The notes under the pieces were generated by a model. It made no database searches. It worked only from the letters and a program-made list of their open reading frames with translations, and was not told the origin of the DNA. DNA of 27,015 nucleotides from RGIG3102 sp964649845 (GTDB lineage Bacteria > Bacillota > Clostridia > Oscillospirales > Ruminococcaceae), in NCBI GenBank assembly GCA_964649845.1, contig CAZYSS010000015.1, positions 1 to 27,015 on the forward strand, in the 5' to 3' direction. Below are positions 15,020-21,977 of the stretch, piece by piece. Both the position numbers and the translations under genes were made by a program. How positions within the stretch are numbered: position 1 is the first letter of the stretch; every line of letters starts with the position of its first letter.

Positions 15020-15054
15020 ATTGTTACGGAACAATATCAATTCGATTTGACATT
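15012..15054. promoter_or_regulatory. Nested inverted repeats over the -35 box
   Basis: AATGTCAAAT (15012-15021) is repeated in inverted form as ATTTGACATT (15045-15054). Inside them ATTGTT-ACGG-AACAAT (15020-15035) forms a second palindrome. The outer left arm contains the -35 box, so binding there would block RNA polymerase. Repression by the gene product's own HTH is an inference. Confidence 0.6.
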
Positions 15055-15182
15055 ATTCTTTTTAAATGCAATATTATTCTGAAAATCATTCAAGTTTTGT
15101 CATATCCTATGTGCTATATATGGTCGATATATGCAATTTACAATAATTGCCCTGACCTATTAAGCTTTTCTTAATAGCTCAC

Positions 15183-15218
15183 GAAAAAGCAGCTATTTGG
15201 AAATTCCAAATAGTTGCT
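15183..15218 (-). terminator. Terminator of the nucleotidyltransferase gene
   Basis: AGCAGCTATTTGGAA (15188-15202) pairs with TTCCAAATAGTTGCT (15204-15218), effectively with a 5-nt loop. On the minus strand TTTTTCG follows. Between here and the promoter at 14991-15054 nothing else was seen. Confidence 0.8.
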
Positions 15219-15289
15219 CTACTTTCATTTGACTTTTTACAGCACCTTATACAAGAATAACTCTAATAACCATAAATTCAATTAGATAA

Positions 15290-16054
15290 TTAAAACAGAA
15301 ACTTCATAAACAACTTATCCAGTTCATCCCAACTTTTTTCTGTAGAAACTTCATCTTCTTTTACAAGTAATTCAAGTTCTTCAAAACTTTTATCAATATA
15401 TTCGTTTATTACATCTATACGCGGAATCATCTTTATTTCCGGGCTGTTCATCTTCAAATCCAGAAGATGTTCAATTTCAGGCAAAACAGCCTTATCGAGT
15501 TGCGATTCAACAAGCTGTGAAAACTGCATTGGCGGTGCAGATTTATGTTCCAGAATCCATCTGCAGCATAGAATCGGTCTCAGCACATAGAAATATTTCT
15601 TTGCTCTAACCATGTCTGTCTTCAGATATTCTCTGTAGTTGCTCTGTGCCATACTTAAATAGTGGTACAGGGAATTTTTTGTATTGAAATAGTGGTCATA
15701 TACCGCCTTTATTTCATTTATAAAATCATCATTCTGCATATATACAACCGGAGAGTTTAACCATTCAAACAGCGTAGGATTGGATTTAAACAGAAGTTTC
15801 AATGTTTTATCCAAATCCCAGCCGTTGATATCCAGCATATCGTTTATCGGATGTTCAATAACATCACGACCTCCGTTAAGTTTTAAATATTCTTCTTTGG
15901 GACGCACATATATAAAACGGACATCGTAATCACTGTCAGGTGATGGAAATCCCCACGCACGGCTGCCCGATTCTACAGCCAAAAGTATTTTTACATTCTC
16001 TTTTTTCTCAATTTCCAGTAACTTTTCTTTAATTACCTCTGTCACTGCTATCAC
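15290..16054 (-). CDS. RlaP/YcgL-type predicted nucleotidyltransferase
   Basis: 254 aa. ESGSRAWGFPSPDSDYDVRFIY (about 28-49) is the GS...DxD signature of the polymerase-beta nucleotidyltransferase fold. The following PKEEYL, then NGWDLDKTLKLL, NPTLFEWLNSP and RPILCCRWI match the COG3541 / PF10127 family (RlaP, YcgL). These proteins carry a helical C-terminus and are suspected of nucleotidyl transfer to RNA or protein; the true substrate is unknown. It starts with GTG at 16054, overlapping the stop of the CCA-enzyme fragment by 4 bp. A second in-frame GTG at 16045 is better placed relative to AAGGA. It is the last gene before a minus-strand terminator. Cytosolic, no membrane segment. Confidence 0.8.
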   Translation of the reverse strand: MIAVTEVIKEKLLEIEKKENVKILLAVESGSRAWGFPSPDSDYDVRFIYVRPKEEYLKLNGGRDVIEHPINDMLDINGWDLDKTLKLLFKSNPTLFEWLNSPVVYMQNDDFINEIKAVYDHYFNTKNSLYHYLSMAQSNYREYLKTDMVRAKKYFYVLRPILCCRWILEHKSAPPMQFSQLVESQLDKAVLPEIEHLLDLKMNSPEIKMIPRIDVINEYIDKSFEELELLVKEDEVSTEKSWDELDKLFMKFLF

Positions 16055-16404
16055 TTCCTTTTTCTGATATATGCCAACGTCTGTTTCAGTGACTCATCCT
16101 TTCCCACACCTGCAAGGCGCAGTTTGTGGGCATATTCAAGGTATTCGCCAAACTTTTCGCTTGGAGCAACACCTTCTTCAATCAAATCTCGACCCTGAAC
16201 AAATGGCTTTGACATAATATCATTGAAAATTGTAAGTCTGTTGAACAAAAAATCCTCGTGAGGGGTTATTCCGTCTGCCATAATTCTGCCGTAGTTGTCC
16301 GCCATTGCCATATACACAAGTGCGGTTGGGTCCTGCGCCTGGTCAAACATTTTTGAAACTATTTTTCTAACCGTACTAAAATCGTACCCAGAATAATTTG
16401 ACAC
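16051..16404 (-). pseudogene. Duplicated C-terminal fragment of the HD-type CCA/poly(A) nucleotidyltransferase
   Basis: From KMFDQAQDPTALVYMAMADN to the end, the ~98 residues are nearly identical to the last ~99 residues of the complete gene at 23257-24606, with strong identity at DNA level as well (16070-16350 against 23272-23551). The nucleotidyltransferase head, the RNA-binding part and the HD motif are missing. The first ~18 residues (VSNYSGYDFSTVRKIVS) are foreign and may belong to another broken gene, since the frame stays open upstream to about 16460 without a ribosome site. The apparent start is GTG. It is a recombination scar left by segmental duplication. The downstream RlaP-like gene may have been carried along. 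Confidence 0.85.
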
Positions 16405-16487
16405 ATAACCATATTGGGGTTCTATATATGGATATATTATTAGATCTATTAAAAATATTTATTGCGTATAGTTAATCCCACGAAAAA

Positions 16488-16604
16488 ACGGAGTAGAACG
16501 GAGTAAAACGGAGTAATCTATTGTGATTCATACCAAGCCGCATCTAAAACGAGTAGAGTTTGTGTGGAGTAAAACGGAGTAGAACGGAGTAAAAACGCAG
16601 TAGC
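16488..16604 (+). promoter_or_regulatory. ACGGAGTAAA operator arrays with 10-bp period
   Basis: Array one: ACGGAGTAGA, ACGGAGTAAA, ACGGAGTAAT at 16488, 16498 and 16508. Array two: GTGGAGTAAA, ACGGAGTAGA, ACGGAGTAAA at 16564, 16574 and 16584, with a degenerate ACGCAGTAGC at 16595. The period of about one helical turn puts every unit on one DNA face. The second array stops where the -35 of the gene at 16661 should be; its -10 TATAAT is at 16625-16630. Confidence 0.75.
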
Positions 16605-16660
16605 ATAATTATGTTGTTGTATGATATAATATTTATCAATATAAAGGCAGGTGAACAACT

Positions 16661-18079
16661 ATGTTACCTAAAGTAATTACGGATGAGTATTTAACAACTA
16701 CAAAAGAAGGACAATACTTTGATAGAAAAAGTGCTCGACTAAAGCCCAGTGATATTGCACGTCACCTTATAGCTTTTTCTAACGCAAACGGCGGCGTTCT
16801 TGCGATTGGTATAGAAGATGACGGCAGTGTTACAGGATTTGATTATCCTCAAGCCAATTCAATAAATGATTTTTTAAATGTACCATTAACATATTGTGCG
16901 GGTAATTTTCACATTAAAAATTCTTGTCGAGAAATACAAGGCAAAACAATTCTTTTATTTTTTATTGAACCAAGCGAACAAAGTGTTATTAAATCTACCG
17001 ATGGTAAAGTATTTCTTCGAGTTGGTGATAAATCCAAGCAGCTCAATCATGAACAAGTAACTCAGCTGGAATATGACAAGGGTGAACGCAGTTTTGAGGA
17101 TCTTATTGTACCAGAATCTTCCATGGACGATGTAGATATACAGTTGTTACAACAGTATAAGGAAAAATTAAACACTTCTCTGTCATATGAAGAGATTCTG
17201 GATGCAAGGGGATTGTTGCGAAAAGGACATCTGACTAATGCTGGTGTGCTTTTATTTGCCAAGTATCCAGTAAAATTTTTGCCAAACGCAAGATTAAGAC
17301 TTTTAAAATATGATGGCGTTAAAATGGAAACAGGTCAGCGCTTAAATCTCGTAAAAGAAATTAATTTCGAAAGAGCAATACCAAGAATCATACAAGAATC
17401 TCGAGAAGCAATAAATCTTCAACTTCGAGAGTTTCAATACTTAGATGATAATGGCATATTTAAGATAATACCAGAATATCCTGAGTTTGCGTGGTTTGAA
17501 GGTATTGTTAACAGTCTTACACACCGTAACTACTCTATTCTGGGAGACCACATCAGAGTATCACTGTATGATGATCGATTAGAAATATTCAGCCCTGGTA
17601 AACTGCCTAATATTGTTACGATAGAAAACATGTTAGAAACCAGATATTCCAGAAATCCACGAATCGCCCGTGTATTAAGTGAATTTGGCTGGGTTAAAGA
17701 ACTTAATGAAGGTGTAAAGCGTATATACACCGAGATGGAAATGTATTATTTAAACTCTCCAACCTTCACTGAACCCAACGGAAATGCTGTTCTGCTTGTT
17801 CTTGAAAATAGCATTACCTCCCGCCAGCTCAGAAGTTCGGATAAAGTAAGTGAGTTTTTAACCGAAAAAGTGTTGTCTGAATTAAATGAATTTGAATTTA
17901 AAATCATTCAATATTTGTTAGTAAATGATAAAATTTCCAACAAGCAAACCAAAGAGTTGCTGGAAAAAGCAGATACCTTCAGCAGAAAGCAACTAAAATC
18001 TCTCGAGGCTAAAGGATTGATCGAATGGCATGGCAGCCACAAAACCGATCCTACGCAATATTATTGTTTAAAACATTAA
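16661..18079 (+). CDS. AlbA_2/Schlafen-like ATP-binding protein 2
   Basis: 472 aa. AlbA_2 domain at about 12-130: EGQYFDRKSARLKPSDIARH (DRK in place of the usual EFK), AFSNANGGVLAIGIEDDG, and FLRVGDKSKQL. The ATPase-like module contains WFEGIVNSLTHRNYS (about 278-292; E and N for ATP), then YDDRLEIFSPGKLP and NPRIARVLSEFGW, as in HATPase_c_4. The C-terminal ~80 residues (FEFKIIQYLLVNDKISNKQT...LLEKADTFSRKQLKSLEAKG) are a winged HTH. The start has AGGTGA upstream. It is only distantly similar to the gene at 9188, yet has the same architecture and also sits behind a short-repeat array. Autoregulation through the wHTH is likely but inferred. A terminator follows. Confidence 0.85.
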   Translation: MLPKVITDEYLTTTKEGQYFDRKSARLKPSDIARHLIAFSNANGGVLAIGIEDDGSVTGFDYPQANSINDFLNVPLTYCAGNFHIKNSCREIQGKTILLFFIEPSEQSVIKSTDGKVFLRVGDKSKQLNHEQVTQLEYDKGERSFEDLIVPESSMDDVDIQLLQQYKEKLNTSLSYEEILDARGLLRKGHLTNAGVLLFAKYPVKFLPNARLRLLKYDGVKMETGQRLNLVKEINFERAIPRIIQESREAINLQLREFQYLDDNGIFKIIPEYPEFAWFEGIVNSLTHRNYSILGDHIRVSLYDDRLEIFSPGKLPNIVTIENMLETRYSRNPRIARVLSEFGWVKELNEGVKRIYTEMEMYYLNSPTFTEPNGNAVLLVLENSITSRQLRSSDKVSEFLTEKVLSELNEFEFKIIQYLLVNDKISNKQTKELLEKADTFSRKQLKSLEAKGLIEWHGSHKTDPTQYYCLKH

Positions 18080-18119
18080 CACATTAATATAAAATTAAAA
18101 CCAACCAACAAAGTAATCA

Positions 18120-18158
18120 GCCAAGTGTTCAAAATTATGAACACTTGGCCTCTTTTTT
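18120..18158 (+). terminator. Terminator of AlbA_2 gene 2
   Basis: GCCAAGTGTTCA (18120-18131) pairs with TGAACACTTGGC (18138-18149), followed by CTCTTTTTT. The tail CCTCTTTTTTAAC is identical to that before repeat B copy 1. Confidence 0.9.
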
Positions 18159-18189
18159 AACAAACGGCACACGCAGTACGTATGCGGTA

Positions 18190-18427
18190 TTATTCAGTAA
18201 AATCTAAAATGATTTCATCCAGAAGTTGCTTTATAAACTCAGATGCTTTCACATAGTCCTCTATTACTCATTTGAGCACATGGCGCATAGACATACGCAA
18301 CTCAATAGCGTAGTTTGATACAGTTGGTACATTGGGCGAATTCCTGTGGGTCATTTTGTTCCTGTATTCGCTGACATATTCGTGATTGCCTTATGCTGTT
18401 GATATACTTCACATCAAAATCCGACAT
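18190..18427 (-). pseudogene. Decayed HEPN-domain gene
   Basis: On the minus strand an ATG at 18427 begins MSDFDVKYINSIRQSR. After a one-base frame change near 18380 the text continues HEYVSEYRNKMTHRNSPNV, then PTVSNYAIELRMSMRHVLK. A TGA follows at 18268-18270, then VIEDYVKASEFIKQLLDEII and the stop at 18190-18192. YRNKMTHR is an R-x4-H motif in a typical HEPN helix setting, and the flanking helices fit a small C-terminal HEPN domain. One frameshift and one stop within 80 codons make it nonfunctional as read. Upstream on its own strand sits the TCGATA array at 18451-18513. Recognition of the domain rests on the motif only. Confidence 0.5.
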
Positions 18428-18450
18428 TTAAACTCTGATAATTAAAATAC

Positions 18451-18513
18451 TTTCGATAGTTTCGATATTTGCGCATCGAAGGTTTCGATGAAATTTTGTC
18501 GAAACTTTCGACG
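18451..18513 (-). promoter_or_regulatory. TTTCGA operator array upstream of the HEPN remnant
   Basis: TTTCGA at 18451, 18460, 18483 and 18506 (steps of 9, 23 and 23 bp), plus inverted ATCGAA (18475-18480) and TCGAAA (18499-18504). TCGATA-GTT-TCGATA (18453-18467) has the same layout as the motifs at 9049, 9095 and 10692. The remaining DNA to 18583 shows nothing else. Confidence 0.65.
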
Positions 18514-18583
18514 TTTTCTCATCTTAAACCGGCGGTAAAACAATAAAAATAATGGTTCCTCGCTATTTTAATTATTAAATTAT

Positions 18584-18632
18584 AATATCACTTCAGCAAA
18601 TTTTGCATGTTTTTGCCGAAGTGATATTTTTT
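18584..18632. terminator. Bidirectional hairpin terminator
   Basis: The 17-nt arm at 18584-18600 pairs with 18612-18628 with one mismatch. T6 follows on the plus strand and an AT-rich tail on the minus strand. It is placed to end the minus-strand gene at 18656. Confidence 0.75.
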
Positions 18633-18655
18633 ATGGGTTTAATTTCTGCAAATTT

Positions 18656-19309
18656 TCAATATGCTCTTTCAATTTTCAAATATGGTTCTTCGCTCAGTCT
18701 CAACGGACCATCACTATCCACGCTGTATTGTGGTACGCAGCCTCTCATCATCCATAGTTCTTTTCGGATAATTTTATACATTTCATATGATACTTTTGCA
18801 TTTACAGCAATATCTTTATTGGCAATACCATATCTGCAATAAAAGCCATCGCCCAATTCCGGCAAAAACACCTTTCGCATACGAAGCAAAAGTGTTTTTA
18901 TATCTTCTTTGTTTTCTGTTTCGTAAAACAAATCTATAATTCTGTCAAACTGACCAATCAATATTCTGTTGTAAAAGTCAAGACAAACGGATGTTGTCTC
19001 CAATTCTTCTTTTGTGCATTTTAAAGTGAATTTTTCTTCCGAATTATTTTGGCTGCGCAACTCCAAAACAGATTTATAAATATTGTTATGGCTTTCCAAC
19101 ATTTCCTCGGGAGCACCCTTAGCTGTTTTCTCCAGCACTTCTATTATTTCATTCACTGATGAAAAATCTTTGGAATATTCTTTTTCAAACAATTCTTTTA
19201 AACTATGAAAATTGCCGGTCTGAACATTGCAGAACAGATATATTGCAGACATAAGAACATCCATGTGCTTTCCTGTCAGTGTTAAACGATAAGTCATTTT
19301 TGCCATCAT
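18656..19309 (-). CDS. Uncharacterised protein with internal duplication
   Basis: 217 aa, not recognised. Two segments share a pattern: YRLTLTGKHMDVLMSAIYLF with GNFHSLKELF (7-41), and FTLKCTKEELETTSVCLDFY with GQFDRIIDLF (94-128). Each is a beta strand, a helix and a G(N/Q)F..L/I..LF closing motif. This suggests two copies of one small alpha/beta module. There are no membrane segments or signal peptide. AAAGGAG precedes three candidate starts (19309, 19306 and 19297). The last (MTYRLTLTG) begins right at the first repeat and has 12-bp spacing. It lies 69 bp after a metallophosphoesterase gene on the same strand, so it is probably the last gene of that operon. The role is unknown. Confidence 0.7.
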   Translation of the reverse strand: MMAKMTYRLTLTGKHMDVLMSAIYLFCNVQTGNFHSLKELFEKEYSKDFSSVNEIIEVLEKTAKGAPEEMLESHNNIYKSVLELRSQNNSEEKFTLKCTKEELETTSVCLDFYNRILIGQFDRIIDLFYETENKEDIKTLLLRMRKVFLPELGDGFYCRYGIANKDIAVNAKVSYEMYKIIRKELWMMRGCVPQYSVDSDGPLRLSEEPYLKIERAY

Positions 19310-19378
19310 CTCCTTTCATTGCGTTTTGATATTTATTCTAATTTGTTTTTTCAATTTTACAGATAGTCTCTGCACAAT

Positions 19379-20134
19379 TTATTTCAAAAATTCATCCTCA
19401 ATAACCAATACATTAACCTTGCCGCTTACAGCAGTGCAGGCATCCAGACCTATATATCCGTTACCATAGTAGATAGAAAAATCTGCATTTTCGCTGAACT
19501 CTTCTTTGCCTTCATAACGTGCACGCGGCCAGGATGTATGCCAATGGCCGAACACAACAGTTTTGTCAGGCTTTAAACCATTTTCAGCAAGTTCATAAGG
19601 ATTACCCCATCGCGCATCATCCCAACTGTCTTCTGTTGCATTGCGCCAGTCGTCATTAAAAGCCCATTTTCTGTTTCGAACGTAGTATTTAGGCAGATTA
19701 TCCATTCTGATAAGCGGAATCCAAGCGTGGACGAAAATATAGTTTTCTGTTTCAAGATAATTCACCATGCTGTCATAAAATGGTTTGAAACGTTCGTATG
19801 CCTTATCACAAAACTTCTCAAAAGTCTTTACACCTTTACCATAACCAAGCTGATATACAGTTCCTAAAGTACCATTGCGGTCATCAACAATACTTGGCAC
19901 TTTTCTTTCCAGCAGTTCAACAAGCATATCATCGTGATTGCCTTTTATCAGCACTTTTCTTTCAAGGGAATTGAGATATTCAAACACATCCACCGCCTGT
20001 GTGCCTCTGTCAAAGGCATCACCGCACACAATAAGTGTATGGTCAGGATTATTTCTGTCAAAGCCTGCCTCATTCAAGGCTTTAATCATTGGGTCATAAT
20101 ATGAATGGATGTCTGATATTACAAAAAATTTCAT
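19379..20134 (-). CDS. Calcineurin-like metallophosphoesterase (Ser/Thr phosphatase type)
   Basis: 251 aa from the ATG at 20134 (AAGGTG 6 bp upstream; a longer frame to 20152 lacks a ribosome site). All five metal-binding blocks are in order: DIHSYYD, GDAFDRG, GNHDD, VHAW and GHWHTS. They bind two metal ions in the calcineurin fold. GDAFDRG, instead of the common GDxVDRG, and the WxNDDWRN insert before the last histidine block resemble bacterial PPP-type protein phosphatases or diadenosine tetraphosphatase-like enzymes. Cytosolic. It follows a second metallophosphoesterase by 55 bp. The substrate cannot be read from sequence. Confidence 0.85.
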   Translation of the reverse strand: MKFFVISDIHSYYDPMIKALNEAGFDRNNPDHTLIVCGDAFDRGTQAVDVFEYLNSLERKVLIKGNHDDMLVELLERKVPSIVDDRNGTLGTVYQLGYGKGVKTFEKFCDKAYERFKPFYDSMVNYLETENYIFVHAWIPLIRMDNLPKYYVRNRKWAFNDDWRNATEDSWDDARWGNPYELAENGLKPDKTVVFGHWHTSWPRARYEGKEEFSENADFSIYYGNGYIGLDACTAVSGKVNVLVIEDEFLK

Positions 20135-20189
20135 AGTTTCACCTTCTTTCAAAATTCAGTTTATATATTAAATTTGACAATACGTATAT

Positions 20190-20765
20190 TTAGATTTGTC
20201 GCAAATTCTGACAATCCGCAGCTTTGCAAGCATATTCATTCTTAAATTTTCTGTTGTTTTCTACCAACTCTTCAAATGTAACAGGTGCATATCCATTGAT
20301 TTCAACACCTGCATTGAGAACATTATCTCTTGCGACTATCAACGGGAAATAATCGGCATTTGTGTTGTTGTGGATATGTCCGTGAATCATAAATGAACGC
20401 ATCTGGTGTTTCCAGGTCAGCATAGGATAGTGGCACAGTGTAATGGCTCTTATGCCGTCGGTAGTTTCCAGCATATTGTTTACACTGAGAAAATATTTGT
20501 TCAAATCCACCTTATTCATCCAGCTGCTGTCGTGATTTCCTACAATCAGATGCTTTTTACCTTTGAGCTGCAATAGCACTTCTTCAACATTTTCACAGCG
20601 AAAAAACATATCTCCCAGAATGTATACAGTATCGTGTCCTTTAACTTTGCTGTTCCAGTTATTAATTAATGCTTCGTTCATTTCATTTGCGTTTCCAAAC
20701 GGACGGTCACAGAAACGAATTACATTTTCGTGACCAAAATGTGTGTCGGAAATAAAATAAATCAT
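20190..20765 (-). CDS. Metallophosphoesterase, COG4186 type
   Basis: 191 aa. Begins MIYFISDTHFGHENVIRFCD, then YILGDMF, LIVGNHD, TLCHYPMLTW and IHGHIHNN, the full set of calcineurin-like metal ligands in the short COG4186 form. The spacing FISDTHFGH...HGHIHN is typical of small predicted phosphohydrolases found in phages and bacteria. Good ribosome site (GGAGGG) just before the ATG. First of a likely three-gene minus-strand operon with 19379 and 18656. Upstream is the independently terminated 39-aa peptide gene, and the operon's own promoter was not clear. Confidence 0.85.
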   Translation of the reverse strand: MIYFISDTHFGHENVIRFCDRPFGNANEMNEALINNWNSKVKGHDTVYILGDMFFRCENVEEVLLQLKGKKHLIVGNHDSSWMNKVDLNKYFLSVNNMLETTDGIRAITLCHYPMLTWKHQMRSFMIHGHIHNNTNADYFPLIVARDNVLNAGVEINGYAPVTFEELVENNRKFKNEYACKAADCQNLRQI

Positions 20766-20818
20766 TATAACCCTCCTTCCTTACAAGGAAACTGTGAGGC
20801 ATTTCCTGTGTTAATAAT

Positions 20819-20854
20819 AAAAAAGGCAGAACTGTTAAAATCAACAGTCCTGCC
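20819..20854 (-). terminator. Terminator of the 39-aa peptide gene
   Basis: GGCAGaACTGTT (20825-20836) pairs with AACAGTcCTGCC (20843-20854), followed by TTTTTT on the minus strand. Confidence 0.85.
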
Positions 20855-20874
20855 AATAAAAGCATTATTTACAA

Positions 20875-20994
20875 CTATAGTGTTACATACCGTTTAATTT
20901 TAATAGTGTGTGCGGAAATATGCCTGAGATATGAGAGAGCAATCTCAAGATTTGTTTTTGCAGATTCAATTGTCCATATAATTAAATGTAACAT
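20875..20994 (-). CDS. 39-aa small protein with strong promoter
   Basis: The ATG at 20994 lies 10 bp after AAAGGAG. The product begins MLHLIIWTIESAKTNLEIAL and ends SAHTIKIKRYVTL: a moderately hydrophobic N-terminal helix and a basic tail. The unit has a near-consensus promoter (21032-21060), a short leader of about 30 nt, the ORF and a terminator, so it is a complete single-gene transcript. A longer frame back to 21084 would run into the promoter and is rejected. No family recognised. It could be a small membrane-associated peptide or a type I toxin, or the transcript itself could be the product. Confidence 0.6.
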   Translation of the reverse strand: MLHLIIWTIESAKTNLEIALSYLRHISAHTIKIKRYVTL

Positions 20995-21031
20995 TGAGAT
21001 AACTCTCCTTTCTTCGATGTGATTGAGTGTA

Positions 21032-21060
21032 ATAATAAAACCTTTGTAGCATTTTGTCAA
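21032..21060 (-). promoter_or_regulatory. Promoter of the 39-aa gene
   Basis: TTGACA (21055-21060), exact 17-bp spacer, TATTAT (21032-21037) on the minus strand. Confidence 0.85.
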
Positions 21061-21136
21061 TATACCATACAAATTGTGAGCCAAAATTCGACAGATAGTG
21101 TTTCAGTTCTGGCTTTCCCGGTTAATTTTGTATATA

Positions 21137-21562
21137 CTACAAAGATATGTTTAATTGTTTTATAAGAGCATCCTGCAAAACCTGAGAAAAGTTAATATTT
21201 TCTCTTAGAGCCATTTCATTAAGCCAAGCAGGAATTGTAAGATTCTTTCTTACTGATTTTTCAAAATGAGTTTTTGCAAATTCTGCAACATCAACTGTAA
21301 TAACATTTACAAAGCATTCGGAATATTCAAAATCCAGTTCTTTGGCTAATTCCTCTGCATTAACATCATTTAATGCGGATGCAGCAGGGCGTTTTTCGCC
21401 ATCTTTATCAAGCCAGTAAAGATATCCGGCAAGACAATCAACTGCCATAGACAATGCATTTTCAAGTGTTTCGCCGCTAGTTGCCAAATAATTCAAATCC
21501 GGAAATATTACCGAATAACCATTTTCTTCCTTATAGAAACACGCTGGATATACGCTATACAT
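21137..21562 (-). CDS. hicB: HicB-family antitoxin
   Basis: 141 aa. YPACFYKEENGYSVIFPDLN and then TSGETLENALSMAVDCLAGYL are the HicB partial RNase H-like fold, which neutralises HicA. The C-terminal NLTIPAWLNEMALRENINFS plus QVLQDAL is a ribbon-helix-helix DNA-binding domain, so this antitoxin should repress its own operon. Ribosome site AGGAGG before the ATG. It lies 36 bp after hicA on the same strand, in the toxin-first order common for hicAB. The three-repeat operator at 21834-21873 is its likely target. Confidence 0.9.
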   Translation of the reverse strand: MYSVYPACFYKEENGYSVIFPDLNYLATSGETLENALSMAVDCLAGYLYWLDKDGEKRPAASALNDVNAEELAKELDFEYSECFVNVITVDVAEFAKTHFEKSVRKNLTIPAWLNEMALRENINFSQVLQDALIKQLNISL

Positions 21563-21598
21563 AACAGTTCCTCCTAAATATAATCGAAGCTTTTGGGG

Positions 21599-21787
21599 CT
21601 ATTTCAGCCCCGCCTGCTTCCAGATAGAATTTTCCGTACCCTTGGGAACATCCTTGGAATGAAAAGGAATTGTTACCTTACCGGGTTTCGTTGGATGTAT
21701 GTAATGTCTGTGAGAACCAATTTGTCCTTTAAGAATCCATCCATCTGCAAGAATAATTTTCTCTATCTGTCGTGGTGTCATTGGCAT
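21599..21787 (-). CDS. hicA: HicA-family mRNA interferase toxin
   Basis: 62 aa from the ATG at 21787 (GTGAGG 8 bp upstream; a TTG two codons earlier is less likely). MTPRQIEKIILADGWILKGQ, then IGSHRHYIHP, KVTIPFHSKDVPKGTENSIW and KQAGL are the complete dsRBD-like HicA fold. The GSH...H motif carries the catalytic histidine. HicA cleaves mRNA and arrests growth when HicB is lost. It is intact, so the pair is probably functional. The promoter is immediately upstream with overlapping operator repeats. Confidence 0.92.
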   Translation of the reverse strand: MPMTPRQIEKIILADGWILKGQIGSHRHYIHPTKPGKVTIPFHSKDVPKGTENSIWKQAGLK

Positions 21788-21820
21788 AAGCAATACCTCA
21801 CAACTTTTTCTTGCATTACT

Positions 21821-21873
21821 ATTATACTCCGTTAATGCGCATTATGTCAATACGCATTGTTTTTATACGCACT
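21821..21873 (-). promoter_or_regulatory. hicAB promoter with three operator repeats
   Basis: On the minus strand TTGACA (21845-21850) and TATAAT (21821-21826) are 18 bp apart. AATGCGCATT, AATACGCATT and TATACGCACT start at 21834, 21849 and 21864, an exact 15-bp period covering and flanking the -35 box. This fits cooperative binding of RHH dimers. Confidence 0.8.
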
Positions 21874-21977
21874 ACAATGAAGTATTTATCAAATATATTA
21901 TTCAAAGATAGCATGTTACATTTACGAGAAGCTATGTTTCGCTTGTCAAAAAAATATGAACAATTGCCCTCCTATTT

